From Streptomyces pyxinicus (GTDB taxonomy: Bacteria > Actinomycetota > Actinomycetes > Streptomycetales > Streptomycetaceae): a stretch of DNA of 64,000 nucleotides. Location of the stretch: the NCBI RefSeq assembly GCF_024753135.1, contig NZ_JANUGP010000017.1, positions 62,001 to 126,000 of the forward strand. Direction: 5' to 3'. Each line of letters begins with the position of its first letter. Position 1 is the stretch's first letter. The notes under the pieces are model-generated. The model saw only the letters and a list, made by a program, of their open reading frames with translations, searched no databases and was not told where the DNA came from. A program made the translations under genes and the position numbers. Shown piece by piece: positions 48,312 through 57,279 of the stretch.

Positions 48312-48854
48312 TCAGTGGACCGGTCCCGGAGTGGTGCGCAGCCGGTGACGGATGACCCGGACCGCCGACTCCGCGTTGTCCACGGTGATCGTGAAGGTGT
48401 GGCCGTCCCACAGCCGCAGCACGATGCCCTCACCCCGGCGGACGACGACGGCGGTGCCCTTCTCGGGGCGCCAGCGGTAGCCCCAGCCACCCCAGTGCCG
48501 TGGCGTGACGAGGGCGGTGAAGTCGGCGCCGGCCACCTGGGAGAGCGGGATGCGGCGACGCGGCAGTCCCATGTGGCCGCAGCGCACCTCGACGCACTCC
48601 CGGTCGAGTCTGAGGTCGACGTGGACGAAGGCGAGGGTCCCGAAGAGGACCAGCAGTCCGGCCGCGATGCAGCCGACGACGGACATCACCAGCGGGGCGG
48701 TCCCGGTGGTCCAGGCGGAGTCGACGGCCAGTTCGACGCCGAGCGCCATGCAGGCCGCGCCGGCCAGCGCGAGCAGCCACTGGACGCGGTTGGTGGCGCG
48801 TCCGGTCCACACGTCCGGGGGCGGGCCGTCGACGGCGTGGGGGTGCTCCCTCAT
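48312..48854 (-). CDS. Membrane protein with PH-like domain
   Basis: The 180-residue protein has two close helices (~27-46 and ~54-80) and a C-terminal beta-rich domain (~85-175) starting VDLRLDRECVEVRCGHMGLPRRRIPLSQVAGADFTAL and ending with a helix. This fits the bacterial PH-like (DUF3093-type) membrane proteins of actinobacteria. The function is unknown. It is 62 bp upstream of lnt on the same strand and may be co-transcribed. Confidence 0.7.
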   Translation of the reverse strand: MREHPHAVDGPPPDVWTGRATNRVQWLLALAGAACMALGVELAVDSAWTTGTAPLVMSVVGCIAAGLLVLFGTLAFVHVDLRLDRECVEVRCGHMGLPRRRIPLSQVAGADFTALVTPRHWGGWGYRWRPEKGTAVVVRRGEGIVLRLWDGHTFTITVDNAESAVRVIRHRLRTTPGPVH

Positions 48855-48944
48855 GCCTACGAGGTTACTCAGGTTTCGCCGCGCGGGTAGCCGGTGGCGG
48901 ACGGTGACTGCCCCGTGCGGCCCAGGGAACGGCGGCGGGCCGGG

Positions 48945-49739
48945 TCAGCCTCGGTCGGCGAGCGGGACGGTGGCGGGCAGCAGACGTCCTTCGGCGTAGT
49001 GCAGGGCGGCCGGGGGCAGCTCGCCCTCGCGACCGCTGAGCAGCACGGTGAGCGTGCCCTCGGCCGGTGCGTCGGGGGCGGGCAGCTCGCCGATGCGGCG
49101 CAGGGCCTGGGCGGCGACCGCGCCGGCCGAGCCGTGCAGGACGAGGAGGCCGTCGTCGGGACGCTGGAGCATGGCGCGGATGCGTTCCGAGACGAGTTCG
49201 TAGTGGGTGCAGCCGAGGACGACGGTGGTCACGTCGGCCGGTGTCAGCGCGGCGGCGGCGGTGAGGGCGGCGGCGATGGCCACCTCGTCCGCGTGTTCGA
49301 CCGCTTCGGCCAGGCCCCAGCAGGGCACCTCGGTCACCGGCACGCCGTCGGCGAAGTCGCGGATGAGTCCGCGCTGGTAGGCGCTGCCGGTGGTGGCGGG
49401 GGTCGCCCAGATCGCGATCCGGCCGCCGCCGGCCGCGGCCGGCTTGATCGCCGGTACGGTGCCGACGACCGGGACGCCGGGTTCCAGGCGGGCGCGCAGC
49501 GCGGGCAGCGCGTGCACGGTGGCGGTGTTGCAGCCGACGATCAGCGCGTCGGGCCGGTGCGCGGCGGCGGCCTCGGCGACGGCCAGCGCGCGCCGGGTGA
49601 GGTCCTCGGGGGTGCGCGGTCCCCAGGGCATGCCGTCGGGGTCGAGGGAGAGCACGAGATCCGCGTCGGGGCGCAGGCGCCGTACCGCGGCGGTGGCCGC
49701 CAGCAGGCCGATTCCGGAGTCCATGAGCGCGATCTTCAC
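48945..49739 (-). CDS. Aspartate/glutamate racemase family protein (MurI-like)
   Basis: The 264-residue protein has the racemase architecture: DSGIG at the start (DSGIGG in MurI, here DSGIGL), a first catalytic cysteine in VGCNTATVHALP (~73) and a second in LGCTHYELV (~180). VVGTVPAIKPAAA is the GTVPA block. True MurI proteins keep the next glycine in DSGIGG. The loss suggests a specialised racemase or an extra copy, not the essential glutamate racemase. GTG 49739 is used; the Shine-Dalgarno is weak. Divergent from the HpnB-like gene. Confidence 0.75.
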   Translation of the reverse strand: MKIALMDSGIGLLAATAAVRRLRPDADLVLSLDPDGMPWGPRTPEDLTRRALAVAEAAAAHRPDALIVGCNTATVHALPALRARLEPGVPVVGTVPAIKPAAAGGGRIAIWATPATTGSAYQRGLIRDFADGVPVTEVPCWGLAEAVEHADEVAIAAALTAAAALTPADVTTVVLGCTHYELVSERIRAMLQRPDDGLLVLHGSAGAVAAQALRRIGELPAPDAPAEGTLTVLLSGREGELPPAALHYAEGRLLPATVPLADRG

Positions 49740-49796
49740 CCGGCCACGATAGACGATCGCCCGCTGCCGCCCGCCCGGGTGGGGCAGACTGCGGCC

Positions 49797-50972
49797 GTGA
49801 GCGCCTTCCTGTGGATCACCGCCGTGTCCCTGGCCGCCTGGGTCTGGCTGCTGCTGTGCCAGGGCTTCTTCTGGCGCACGGACGTGCGGCTGCCGTCGCG
49901 CCGGGAGCCGGCCGCGTGGCCGTCCGTCTGTGTGGTCGTCCCCGCGCGCGACGAGGCCGCCGTACTGCCGGCGAGCCTGCCGTCGCTGCTGGCGCAGGAC
50001 TATCCGGGGCGGGCGGAGGTCTTCCTCGTGGACGACGGGAGCACGGACGGCACCGGGGAGCTGGCCCGCGAGCTGTCCCGGCGGCACGGGGGGCTGCCGC
50101 TCACGGTGGGGTCGCCGGGTGAGCCGCCGGCGGGCTGGACGGGCAAGCTGTGGGCGGTGCGGCACGGGATCGCGCTGGCCCGCGCGCGGGAGCCCGAGTT
50201 CCTGCTGCTGACCGACGCGGACATCGCGCACACGCCGGACAGCCTCCGTGAGCTGGTGGCGGCGGCCGGCACCGGCGGCTTCGACGTGGTGTCGCAGATG
50301 GCGCGGCTGCGGGTGGACAGCCTCTGGGAACGGCTCGTGGTGCCGGCGTTCGTCTACTTCTTCGCGCAGTTGTACCCGTTCCGCCGGATCGGCCGCGCGG
50401 GTGCGCGTACGGCCGCGGCGGCGGGTGGCTGCGTCCTGCTGCGCGCCGCCATGGCGGAGCGGGCGCGGCTCCCCGACGCCATCCGGCACGCGGTCATCGA
50501 CGACGTGGCGCTGGCCCGCGCGGTCAAGGGCGCCGGGGGCCGGGTGTGGCTGGGGCTGGCCGACAAGGTGGACAGCGTGCGGCCCTATCCGCGGCTGCAC
50601 GACCTGTGGCGGATGGTGTCGCGCAGCGCCTACGCGCAGTTGCGGCACAGTCCGCCGCTGCTGGTGGGCACGGTCGCGGGGCTCGTGCTGGTGTACCTGG
50701 TGCCGCCGGCCGCCCTGGTGGCGGGCGTGGCCGCGGGCGGCCCGGCGACGGCGGTGCTCGGCACTCTGGCGTGGGCGGTGATGACGGGGACGTACGTGCC
50801 GATGCTGCGGTACTACCGTCAGCCGCTGTGGCTCGCCCCGCTGCTGCCGTTCACCGCCTTCCTGTACCTGCTGATGACGGTCGACTCGGCCGTGCAGCAC
50901 TACCGGGGGCGCGGGGCGGCCTGGAAGGGCCGCACCTACGCCCGTCCCGGCGCCGTCACGGACGAGGCCTGA
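49797..50972 (+). CDS. hpnB: HpnB-like family 2 glycosyltransferase
   Basis: The 391-residue glycosyltransferase has an N-terminal membrane helix (~3-25). A GT2 domain follows, with VCVVVPARDEAAVLPASL, FLVDDGSTDGTGELA, LLLTDADIAHTPDSL (DAD) and VIDDVALARAVK. Two or three C-terminal membrane helices complete it. This is the layout of hopanoid-associated HpnB. No other hopanoid genes are in the window. Its true acceptor is not known, so the symbol is by similarity. GTG 49797. Confidence 0.78.
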   Translation: MSAFLWITAVSLAAWVWLLLCQGFFWRTDVRLPSRREPAAWPSVCVVVPARDEAAVLPASLPSLLAQDYPGRAEVFLVDDGSTDGTGELARELSRRHGGLPLTVGSPGEPPAGWTGKLWAVRHGIALARAREPEFLLLTDADIAHTPDSLRELVAAAGTGGFDVVSQMARLRVDSLWERLVVPAFVYFFAQLYPFRRIGRAGARTAAAAGGCVLLRAAMAERARLPDAIRHAVIDDVALARAVKGAGGRVWLGLADKVDSVRPYPRLHDLWRMVSRSAYAQLRHSPPLLVGTVAGLVLVYLVPPAALVAGVAAGGPATAVLGTLAWAVMTGTYVPMLRYYRQPLWLAPLLPFTAFLYLLMTVDSAVQHYRGRGAAWKGRTYARPGAVTDEA

Positions 50973-50978
50973 GCCCGG

Positions 50979-52292
50979 TCACTTGCGGCCGGGGGTCCAG
51001 TTCATGCCCCAGCCGTAGGCGCGGTCCACGGTCCGCTGCGGGCTCACGCCGCGCTCCGGCACCAGGTACCGGGCCTCGCGCTGGACGACGAGGTCCCCGC
51101 CGGTGTTGGTGAGCAGGGCCAGCGCGCACACCGTGGACGGCACGGTGCACTCGTCGAGCGAGAAGTCGACCGGGGCGCCGTGCTGCGGCTGGAGGGTGAC
51201 GGTGGCGTGCAGGCCGGCGAAGGAGCTGGCGCCCTCGTAGACCGTGACGAAGACGAGGACGCGCCGCAGGTCGTGGAGGTGGTCGAGGTTGACGGTGAGG
51301 TTCTCGCCACTGGCCGTGGCACCGGTGCGGTCGTCGCCGTCGAGGTGGATGTACGGCGGCCGGTTCAGCGATCCGAAGGCGTTGCCGAGCGCCTGGACGA
51401 CTCCCTTGCGGCCGTCGGCGAGTTCGTACAGGGCGCACAGGTCGAGGTCCAGCTCAAAGCGGCGGGCGCCCCACAGCCCGCCACGGCCCGAAGGCTGCTG
51501 GGTGGTCTGCCAGTTGAGGTTCACCCGCAGGGCGCCGGAGGTCGCGCCCTGTTTGGCGAGCGAGACGGCGGGGGCCGCCTTGGTGAGGGTGACCTTGGAC
51601 AGCCGGACCGGCCGGGGCGCGGGTGCGGGCGGGGCGGCGGGCGGCGGCGGTGCGGTCACGGGTGGCACGACCGGGGGCGGCGGTGCGGTCACGGGCGGCG
51701 GCGGGGGCGGCGGTGCGGTCACGGGCGGCGGCGGGGGCGTGCTGCCGCGGCCCGGTGCCGGGTGCTGTGGCTGGTCCACGGTGATGCCGAAGTCCGTTGC
51801 CAGTCCTTCGAGTCCGCTGCCGTAGCCCTGGCCGACGGCGCGGAACTTCCAGGCGCCCTGGCGGCGGTAGAGCTCGCCGAGCACGAAGGCGGTCTCGACG
51901 GTGGCGCCGGGGTCGTCGAAGCGGGCGACCACCTGGCCGGTCGCGGTGTCGGTCACCTCGATGGAGAGGCCGGGGACCTGTCCGAAGGTGCCGCCGTCCG
52001 TGGAGGCGGCGAGGACGATCCGCTCGACGGCGCTCTCCACGCGCGCGAGGTCGACGCCGAGGGTGTCGGTGACGCGTCCGCCGTCCGTCCGCTTGCCCTC
52101 GTGCCGCACCGCGCCGGAGGAGTGGGCGGGCTGGTTGTAGAAGACGAAGTCCCCGTCGGAGCGGACCTTTCCGCCGGCGAGCAGCAGCGCCGAGGCGTCG
52201 GCGTCGGGTACGCCGGGTCCGGGGCGCCAGCCCACTTCGACGCGCAGGGCCGTGGTCGGCACCGCCGTGTTCGATCCCTTGGACATGTTCAT
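50979..52292 (-). CDS. TerD family protein with a Pro-rich linker and TerA-like C-terminal domain
   Basis: The 437-residue protein is two linked Ter domains. The N-terminal TerD domain (~13-180) has EVGWRPGPGVPDADASALLL, DGDFVFYNQ, VDLARVES and ELYRRQGAWKFRAVGQGY. A linker of PPPPVTAPPPP repeats (~190-245) leads to a C-terminal region (~255-437) with LRVNLNWQT, FELDLDLCALYELADGRKGVVQAL and IHLDGDDRTGATASGENL (TerA-like). Ter domains bind calcium through acidic loops and act in stress or phage responses. ATG 52292 follows GAGGGGGG. Confidence 0.85.
   Translation of the reverse strand: MNMSKGSNTAVPTTALRVEVGWRPGPGVPDADASALLLAGGKVRSDGDFVFYNQPAHSSGAVRHEGKRTDGGRVTDTLGVDLARVESAVERIVLAASTDGGTFGQVPGLSIEVTDTATGQVVARFDDPGATVETAFVLGELYRRQGAWKFRAVGQGYGSGLEGLATDFGITVDQPQHPAPGRGSTPPPPPVTAPPPPPPPVTAPPPPVVPPVTAPPPPAAPPAPAPRPVRLSKVTLTKAAPAVSLAKQGATSGALRVNLNWQTTQQPSGRGGLWGARRFELDLDLCALYELADGRKGVVQALGNAFGSLNRPPYIHLDGDDRTGATASGENLTVNLDHLHDLRRVLVFVTVYEGASSFAGLHATVTLQPQHGAPVDFSLDECTVPSTVCALALLTNTGGDLVVQREARYLVPERGVSPQRTVDRAYGWGMNWTPGRK
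51650..51750 (-). repeat. DNA repeats encoding the proline-rich linker of the TerD protein
   Basis: GGCGGTGCGGTCACGGG occurs three times with short GC-rich spacers, giving PPP-VTAPP units in the linker. Such repeats change in number by slippage. Confidence 0.7.
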
Positions 52293-52566
52293 GTCCGCCC
52301 CCCTCGCATGTCGTTCACGGGTGTCTCCGCCGGTCCGTTCCCGGCCTGCCCGACAACCTATTCCCGGGCGCGGTGAACGCCCATGACCAGGACACGAGAT
52401 CGCCGGCCAACCGCCGGTAACGCGGCCTTTACACGATTCAAACGTCGATCGCCGTCCTTTTTTGCCGAGTTCGCTCGCATTGGGGATCCCAGGCCACCCT
52501 CGACACGGAAAACAACCCTCTTATCGGTCTCCCCAACCAGCACATCGTGGGCTTAACTTATGTGCC

Positions 52567-53004
52567 ATGACCTCCCCCCGCTCCACTTATGGCGGCGGCT
52601 ACTACTCCGCCTCCTTCCCGGACACCCCGATCTACGACTCGCTCGTGGCCGAGCGGGGCACCCCGCAGATCGCTCCGATCCGGGTCCCCGCCGCCTACGA
52701 CATGGGCAGCAGCCTCCCCGCCCTGCCGTCGGCGCTGCCCGCCCTCCCGGCGGCCCCCTCCCCGCAGTTCCCCTCCTACGGCTACCCGCAGGCGCAGCAG
52801 CCCGCACCGCTGCAGCAGGCGCCGACGGCGTACATCCCGCAGCAGGCGAGCGCCCCGCGCGGCTATCCCGGCCCGGGGGCTCCGCAGCCGCAGCGCCCGA
52901 TGGCGCCGAGCGCGGGCTACGAGGCCATGCGTCCGGCCGCCCCGCGACCCGCGCAGGCGTCCTACCAGGACCCGTACAACAGCCAGCAGTACCGCGGCTA
53001 CTGA
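52567..53004 (+). CDS. DUF6643-like proline/glutamine-rich protein
   Basis: The 145-residue protein starts with TSPRSTYGGGYYSASFPDTPIYDSLVAERGTPQIAPIRVP, typical of a streptomycete-restricted family. The rest is disordered and rich in Pro, Gln, Ala and Tyr (YGYPQAQQPAP, YNSQQYRGY). It has no signal peptide or membrane helix. ATG 52567 has no clear Shine-Dalgarno and the message may have a very short leader. The function is unknown. Confidence 0.75.
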   Translation: MTSPRSTYGGGYYSASFPDTPIYDSLVAERGTPQIAPIRVPAAYDMGSSLPALPSALPALPAAPSPQFPSYGYPQAQQPAPLQQAPTAYIPQQASAPRGYPGPGAPQPQRPMAPSAGYEAMRPAAPRPAQASYQDPYNSQQYRGY

Positions 53005-53049
53005 CCGACGCTCCCCGGCGCCACCGCCGCCACCTGGCACGATGGCGTC

Positions 53050-53907
53050 ATGGGAAGCGCCGAGGTGCTGTCGATCCACATCCATCCGGTCAAGGCGTTC
53101 CGGGGTGTCTCGCCCCGCGAGGCCGTCGTGGAGCCCTGGGGTCTGGCCGGTGACCGGCGCTGGGCACTGATCGACGACGGGGGAAAGGTCGTCACCCAGC
53201 GCGAGCAGCCGCGGCTCGCGTCCGCCGCCGCCGAGCCCGAGGCCGGCGGCGGCATCCGTCTGTCGGCGCCCGGCCGGGAGCCCCTCACGGTCGCGGTACC
53301 GCGGCACGGTACGACGGTGCCGGTGAGCGTCTTCGGCACGAAGGTCGAGGCCGTCCCGGCGGCGCCCGAGGCGCACGCCTGGTGCGGCGCCTACCTGGGG
53401 GCCGGGGTCCGGCTGGTGCACATGGACGACCCGGCCACCCGCCGTCCCCTCGACCCGGAGTACGCCCGGCCCGGTGAGACGGTGAGCCTCGCCGACGGCT
53501 ACCCCCTGCTGGTCACCACGGTGGCCTCCCTCGACGCCCTCAACTCCCTGATCGCGCGGGGCGACCGCGCCGACGAGGGCCCGCTGCCCATGAACCGCTT
53601 CCGCCCCAACCTCGTCGTCGCCGGCACCGCGCCCTGGGCCGAGGACCACTGGATCCGGCTCCGCGTCGGCGCGGTGCTCTTCCGGGTCGCCAAGCCCTGC
53701 GGACGGTGCGTGGTGACCACCACCGACCAGGACACGGCCGTACGCGGCCGGGAACCGCTGCGTACCCTGGGCCGTCATCGAAGGATCGACGGCAAGCTCG
53801 TCTTCGGACAGAACCTGGTCCCGCTCACGACCGGCACCGTCAGGGTCGGGGACCCGGTCCGGGTACGGGAGCGGGACCGGGAACCCGGGTCGCGTCCCGA
53901 TCGTTGA
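53050..53907 (+). CDS. MOSC domain protein
   Basis: The 285-residue protein has the MOSC N-terminal barrel (~5-110: LSIHIHPVKAFRGVSPREAVVEPWGLAGDRRWALID) and the MOSC domain (~120-275: NRFRPNLVVAGTAPWAEDHWIRLRVG, VAKPCGRCVVTTTDQ with the cysteine expected to bind molybdenum cofactor, and FGQNLVPL). It is of the YcbX/mARC-like type, which reduce N-hydroxylated compounds or handle sulfur. The redox partner is not encoded nearby. The Shine-Dalgarno is weak. Confidence 0.84.
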   Translation: MGSAEVLSIHIHPVKAFRGVSPREAVVEPWGLAGDRRWALIDDGGKVVTQREQPRLASAAAEPEAGGGIRLSAPGREPLTVAVPRHGTTVPVSVFGTKVEAVPAAPEAHAWCGAYLGAGVRLVHMDDPATRRPLDPEYARPGETVSLADGYPLLVTTVASLDALNSLIARGDRADEGPLPMNRFRPNLVVAGTAPWAEDHWIRLRVGAVLFRVAKPCGRCVVTTTDQDTAVRGREPLRTLGRHRRIDGKLVFGQNLVPLTTGTVRVGDPVRVRERDREPGSRPDR

Positions 53908-53963
53908 GCCGGCATGAGAAATTCATGAGGACCGGGGGGCCGGGAGCGTCGGGGGGTGGGGAG

Positions 53964-54569
53964 ATGCGGACACTGACGGGGCTGTGGCGTTGGCGGAACA
54001 ATCCGCTGCGCCGTGCGACCGATGTCGCCGAGGCGTGGGTGGCCCTCACGGCGCTGCTGCTCGTCGCCGTGGCCGCGCCCGTCGCCGGCTGTCTGGTCGG
54101 GTTCGCCGCGCAGGACTCCCTCCAGCGCTCCGCGCGGGAGCAGCGGCACACCCGGTACCTCGTCACCGCCACCGTGACGCGGGATCTGGGCGAGGCCCCG
54201 CTGGACACCGATCCCGAGACCACCACCGCGCACACGTCCCGCAGCCGTGTCCTCGCCGACTGGACCGCGCCCGACGGCACCCCGCGGCACGGCCAGGTGC
54301 TCGCCGACCTCAAGTCCCCGCACCCCGGGACCCGGTTCAGGGTCTGGACGGACCCGCACGGCCGAATAACGACCCGGCCGATGGACTCCCCCACGGCGAC
54401 GGCGCACGCGGTGCTCGCCGGGATCGGCGCGGCCCTGGTGACCGCGGCCCTGGTCGAGGGCGGCCGGCGCCTGGCCGTCTGGCGCCTGGTCCGCCGGCGG
54501 TACACGCGCTGGGACCAGGCCTGGGACCGGGCGGGCCCGGACTGGGGCAAGGCGGGCACCGGCAGTTGA
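53964..54569 (+). CDS. Rv1733c-like membrane protein (paralogue 2)
   Basis: The 201-residue protein has the same design as the protein at 12671-13255: basic start WRWRNNPLRRATDVAEAW, a helix (~23-45), an extracytoplasmic loop with a beta core (LADWTAPDGTPRHGQVLADLKSPHPGTRFRVW), a second helix (~147-170) and a basic tail ending near the C-terminus. The two genes lie 41 kb apart. ATG 53964 follows a G-rich Shine-Dalgarno; ATG 53925 would add 13 residues. The function is unknown. Confidence 0.78.
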   Translation: MRTLTGLWRWRNNPLRRATDVAEAWVALTALLLVAVAAPVAGCLVGFAAQDSLQRSAREQRHTRYLVTATVTRDLGEAPLDTDPETTTAHTSRSRVLADWTAPDGTPRHGQVLADLKSPHPGTRFRVWTDPHGRITTRPMDSPTATAHAVLAGIGAALVTAALVEGGRRLAVWRLVRRRYTRWDQAWDRAGPDWGKAGTGS

Positions 54570-54798
54570 CGGCCTTGCGGCTCTGGTCAACCCGGCCCGC
54601 ACGCACACGCTACGGTGGACCGGCCGGAGCGCTTCCGGCGACGGCCCACAGGTACGCGAACGCGACCGGGGCGCGGGTCCCCGGGAGCGCGAACGCGCCC
54701 GGGTCCCAGGGGCCGGGCACGCTCGCGGTCGCGGCACCCGCGGCCACGCCCCTCGGGGGCGAGCCATCAGTACGACGAGGTGGGGGCACAGCAACGCC

Positions 54799-57234
54799 AT
54801 GGCACAGGGCACGGTCCAGGTGACGCACACCGGTACTTCGCGGTGGCGGCGCCGCACGGGTGAGTACGCGTCGCTCGCCGCCGCCCTGGAGGCCGCCGCC
54901 GAGGGCGACGTCCTCACGATCGCCCCCGGCACCTACCGGGAGAACCTCGTCGTCGAGCGGGCGGTGACGCTCCGCGGGCCCGAGGGCTCCCCCGGCTCGG
55001 TGCGGATCGCGCCCGTGGACGGCGTGCCGCTGACCGTGCGCGCCTCCGCCGTGGTGCAGGACCTGCACGTGGAGGGCCAGGACGCGGCGGCGCCCGCGCT
55101 GCTGGTCGAGGAGGGGACGCCCGAGCTGGCGGACATACGGATCGTCACCCGGTCCGCCAGCGGCATCGAGGTGCGCGGCGGCGCCCGGCCGACCGTGCGC
55201 CGCTGCACCGTGGACAACCCGGCCGGCATCGGCATCGCCGTACTGGACGGCGGGGCCGGGGTGTTCGAGGAGTGCGAGATCGTCGCGGCCGGGCAGGCGG
55301 GCGTGGCGGTGCGGGGCGGCGCGCGTCCCCGCCTGGTGCGCTGCCGGGTGCACCACGCCTCCGGCACCGGGCTCACCGCCACCGGGGAGAACTCCGCGCT
55401 GGAGGCGGTCGGCTGCGAGATCTACGAGGTGCGCGGCTCCGGGGTGCAGGTCACCCAGCGGGCCACGGCGCAGCTGACCGACTGCGATGTGCACCGCACC
55501 ACCGCGGACGGCGTCACGCTGGACACGGACGCGGTGCTCACGCTCGCCGACTGCCGTATCCACGACATCCCGGAGAACGCGGTCGACCTGCGCTCGCGCT
55601 CGGTGCTCACCCTGACCCGGACGACGGTCCGCCAGTTCGGGCGCAACGGCCTGTCGGTGTGGGACCCGGGCACCCGGGTGGACGCCAACCAGTGCGAGAT
55701 CTTCGACAGCACCGGCGACTATCCGGCGGTGTGGGTGAGCGACGGCGCCACCGCGGTGCTGGACTCGTGCCGGGTGCACGACGTGCCCGACGCGCTGTTC
55801 GTGCTGGACCGGGGTTCGCGCGTCGACGTCGTGGACAGCGACCTGTCCCAGGTGCGCAACACCGCCGTGTCGGTGAGCGACGGAGCCACCGCCCAGTTGG
55901 ACGACTGCCGGATCAGGGAGGCCGCCACCGGTGCCTGGTTCCGCGACCACGGCAGCGGCGGCACCCTGAACAACTGCACGCTGGCCGGCACCCAGACCGG
56001 TGTGATCGTCACCAAGGGCGCCGACCCCACCGTCGAGCGGTGCGTGGTCGACTCCCCCGCCGAGGCCGGGTTCTACGTCTCGGCGGGCGGCCGGGGCAGC
56101 TTCCTGAACTGCCGGGTCAGCGGCAGCGGCGGCTACGGCTTCCATGTGATCGACGGCTGCCGCGCGACGCTGCGCAGGTGCCGTACGGAGCGCTGCGCGC
56201 GCGGCGGTTACGAGTTCGCGGAAGCCGGACCGGACACGGGTTCCGGGACGGGCCCGGTGGTGGAGGACTGCACCGGCGACGAGAGCGGCGGTCCGCGCCC
56301 GCCGGCGCCCCGGGAACCGGCCGTGCAGACGGCGCCGGCGTCCGCCGGTCTGCTCGGCCCGGTCCCCGGCCCGCCCGGCACCGCCGCCGAGCCGCCGGCC
56401 GCCGCCGAACCGGCCGCGCCGGTGCGGACGTCGAAGGACGTGCTCGGTGAACTCGACGCGCTGGTGGGCCTGGAGAGCGTCAAGCGCGAGGTGCGGGCGC
56501 TGACCGACATGATCGAGGTGGGCCGGCGCCGGCAGCGGGCGGGCCTCAAGGCGGCCTCCGTCAAACGGCATCTGGTGTTCACCGGCTCCCCCGGCACCGG
56601 CAAGACGACGGTCGCCCGGCTCTACGGCGAGATCCTCGCCTCGCTCGGCGTGCTGGAGAAGGGCCACCTGGTCGAGGTGTCCCGGGTCGACCTGGTCGGC
56701 GAGCACATCGGGTCCACGGCGATCCGCACGCAGGAGGCGTTCGAACGGGCGCGCGGCGGGGTGCTGTTCATCGACGAGGCGTACGCGCTGTCCCCCGAGG
56801 ACGCCGGGCGCGACTTCGGCAAGGAGGCCATCGACACCCTGGTGAAGCTGATGGAGGACCACCGGGACGCGGTGGTGGTGATCGTCGCCGGGTACACCGC
56901 GGAGATGGAGCGCTTCCTGTCCGTGAACCCCGGTGTCGCCTCCCGGTTCTCGCGCACCATCACCTTCGGCGACTACGGCTCCGAGGAGTTGCTGCGGATC
57001 GTGGAGCAGCAGGCCGACGAGCACGAGTACCGGCTGACGCCGGGCGCGTCGGAGGCGCTGCTGAAGTACTTCACCGAGCTGCCGAAGGGCCCGGCGTTCG
57101 GCAACGGCCGTACCGCCCGGGGCACCTTCGAGGCGATGGTGGAGCGGCACGCGAGCCGGGTCGCCCAGGTCCTCGACCCGACGACCGACGAGCTGACCCT
57201 GCTGTACGCGGAGGACCTGCCGCCGCTGCCGTGA
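54799..57234 (+). CDS. Right-handed beta-helix fused to a CbxX/CfqX-type AAA+ ATPase
   Basis: The 811-residue fusion has ~1-500 as repeated parallel beta-helix turns (blocks such as GIEVRGGARPTVRRCTVDNP, VAVRGGARPRLVRCRVHHASG), a Pro/Ala linker (~500-545) and an AAA+ domain (~550-811). The AAA+ domain has Walker A GSPGTGKTTVARL, Walker B GVLFIDEAYAL, sensor-like VVVIVAGYTAEMERFLSVNPG and the arginine SRFSRTITFGDY. CbxX-type AAA+ proteins remodel Rubisco or, as EccA, serve type VII secretion. Neither partner is nearby. The protein has no signal peptide. A hairpin follows the stop. Confidence 0.83.
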   Translation: MAQGTVQVTHTGTSRWRRRTGEYASLAAALEAAAEGDVLTIAPGTYRENLVVERAVTLRGPEGSPGSVRIAPVDGVPLTVRASAVVQDLHVEGQDAAAPALLVEEGTPELADIRIVTRSASGIEVRGGARPTVRRCTVDNPAGIGIAVLDGGAGVFEECEIVAAGQAGVAVRGGARPRLVRCRVHHASGTGLTATGENSALEAVGCEIYEVRGSGVQVTQRATAQLTDCDVHRTTADGVTLDTDAVLTLADCRIHDIPENAVDLRSRSVLTLTRTTVRQFGRNGLSVWDPGTRVDANQCEIFDSTGDYPAVWVSDGATAVLDSCRVHDVPDALFVLDRGSRVDVVDSDLSQVRNTAVSVSDGATAQLDDCRIREAATGAWFRDHGSGGTLNNCTLAGTQTGVIVTKGADPTVERCVVDSPAEAGFYVSAGGRGSFLNCRVSGSGGYGFHVIDGCRATLRRCRTERCARGGYEFAEAGPDTGSGTGPVVEDCTGDESGGPRPPAPREPAVQTAPASAGLLGPVPGPPGTAAEPPAAAEPAAPVRTSKDVLGELDALVGLESVKREVRALTDMIEVGRRRQRAGLKAASVKRHLVFTGSPGTGKTTVARLYGEILASLGVLEKGHLVEVSRVDLVGEHIGSTAIRTQEAFERARGGVLFIDEAYALSPEDAGRDFGKEAIDTLVKLMEDHRDAVVVIVAGYTAEMERFLSVNPGVASRFSRTITFGDYGSEELLRIVEQQADEHEYRLTPGASEALLKYFTELPKGPAFGNGRTARGTFEAMVERHASRVAQVLDPTTDELTLLYAEDLPPLP

Positions 57235-57239
57235 GCCGG

Positions 57240-57265
57240 GACCGCCCCGGCGGGCCGGGGCGGTC
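57240..57265. terminator. Bidirectional hairpin terminator between the AAA+ and AhpD-like genes
   Basis: Arms GACCGCCCCG and CGGGGCGGTC pair around a 6-base loop between convergent stops at 57234 and 57280. Confidence 0.75.
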
Positions 57266-57279
57266 GTGCGGGGCGCCGG

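Noticed and set aside
48250..48411. Extended start for lnt
   Set aside because: It would overlap the PH-like gene and add charged, non-membrane residues before the first helix.
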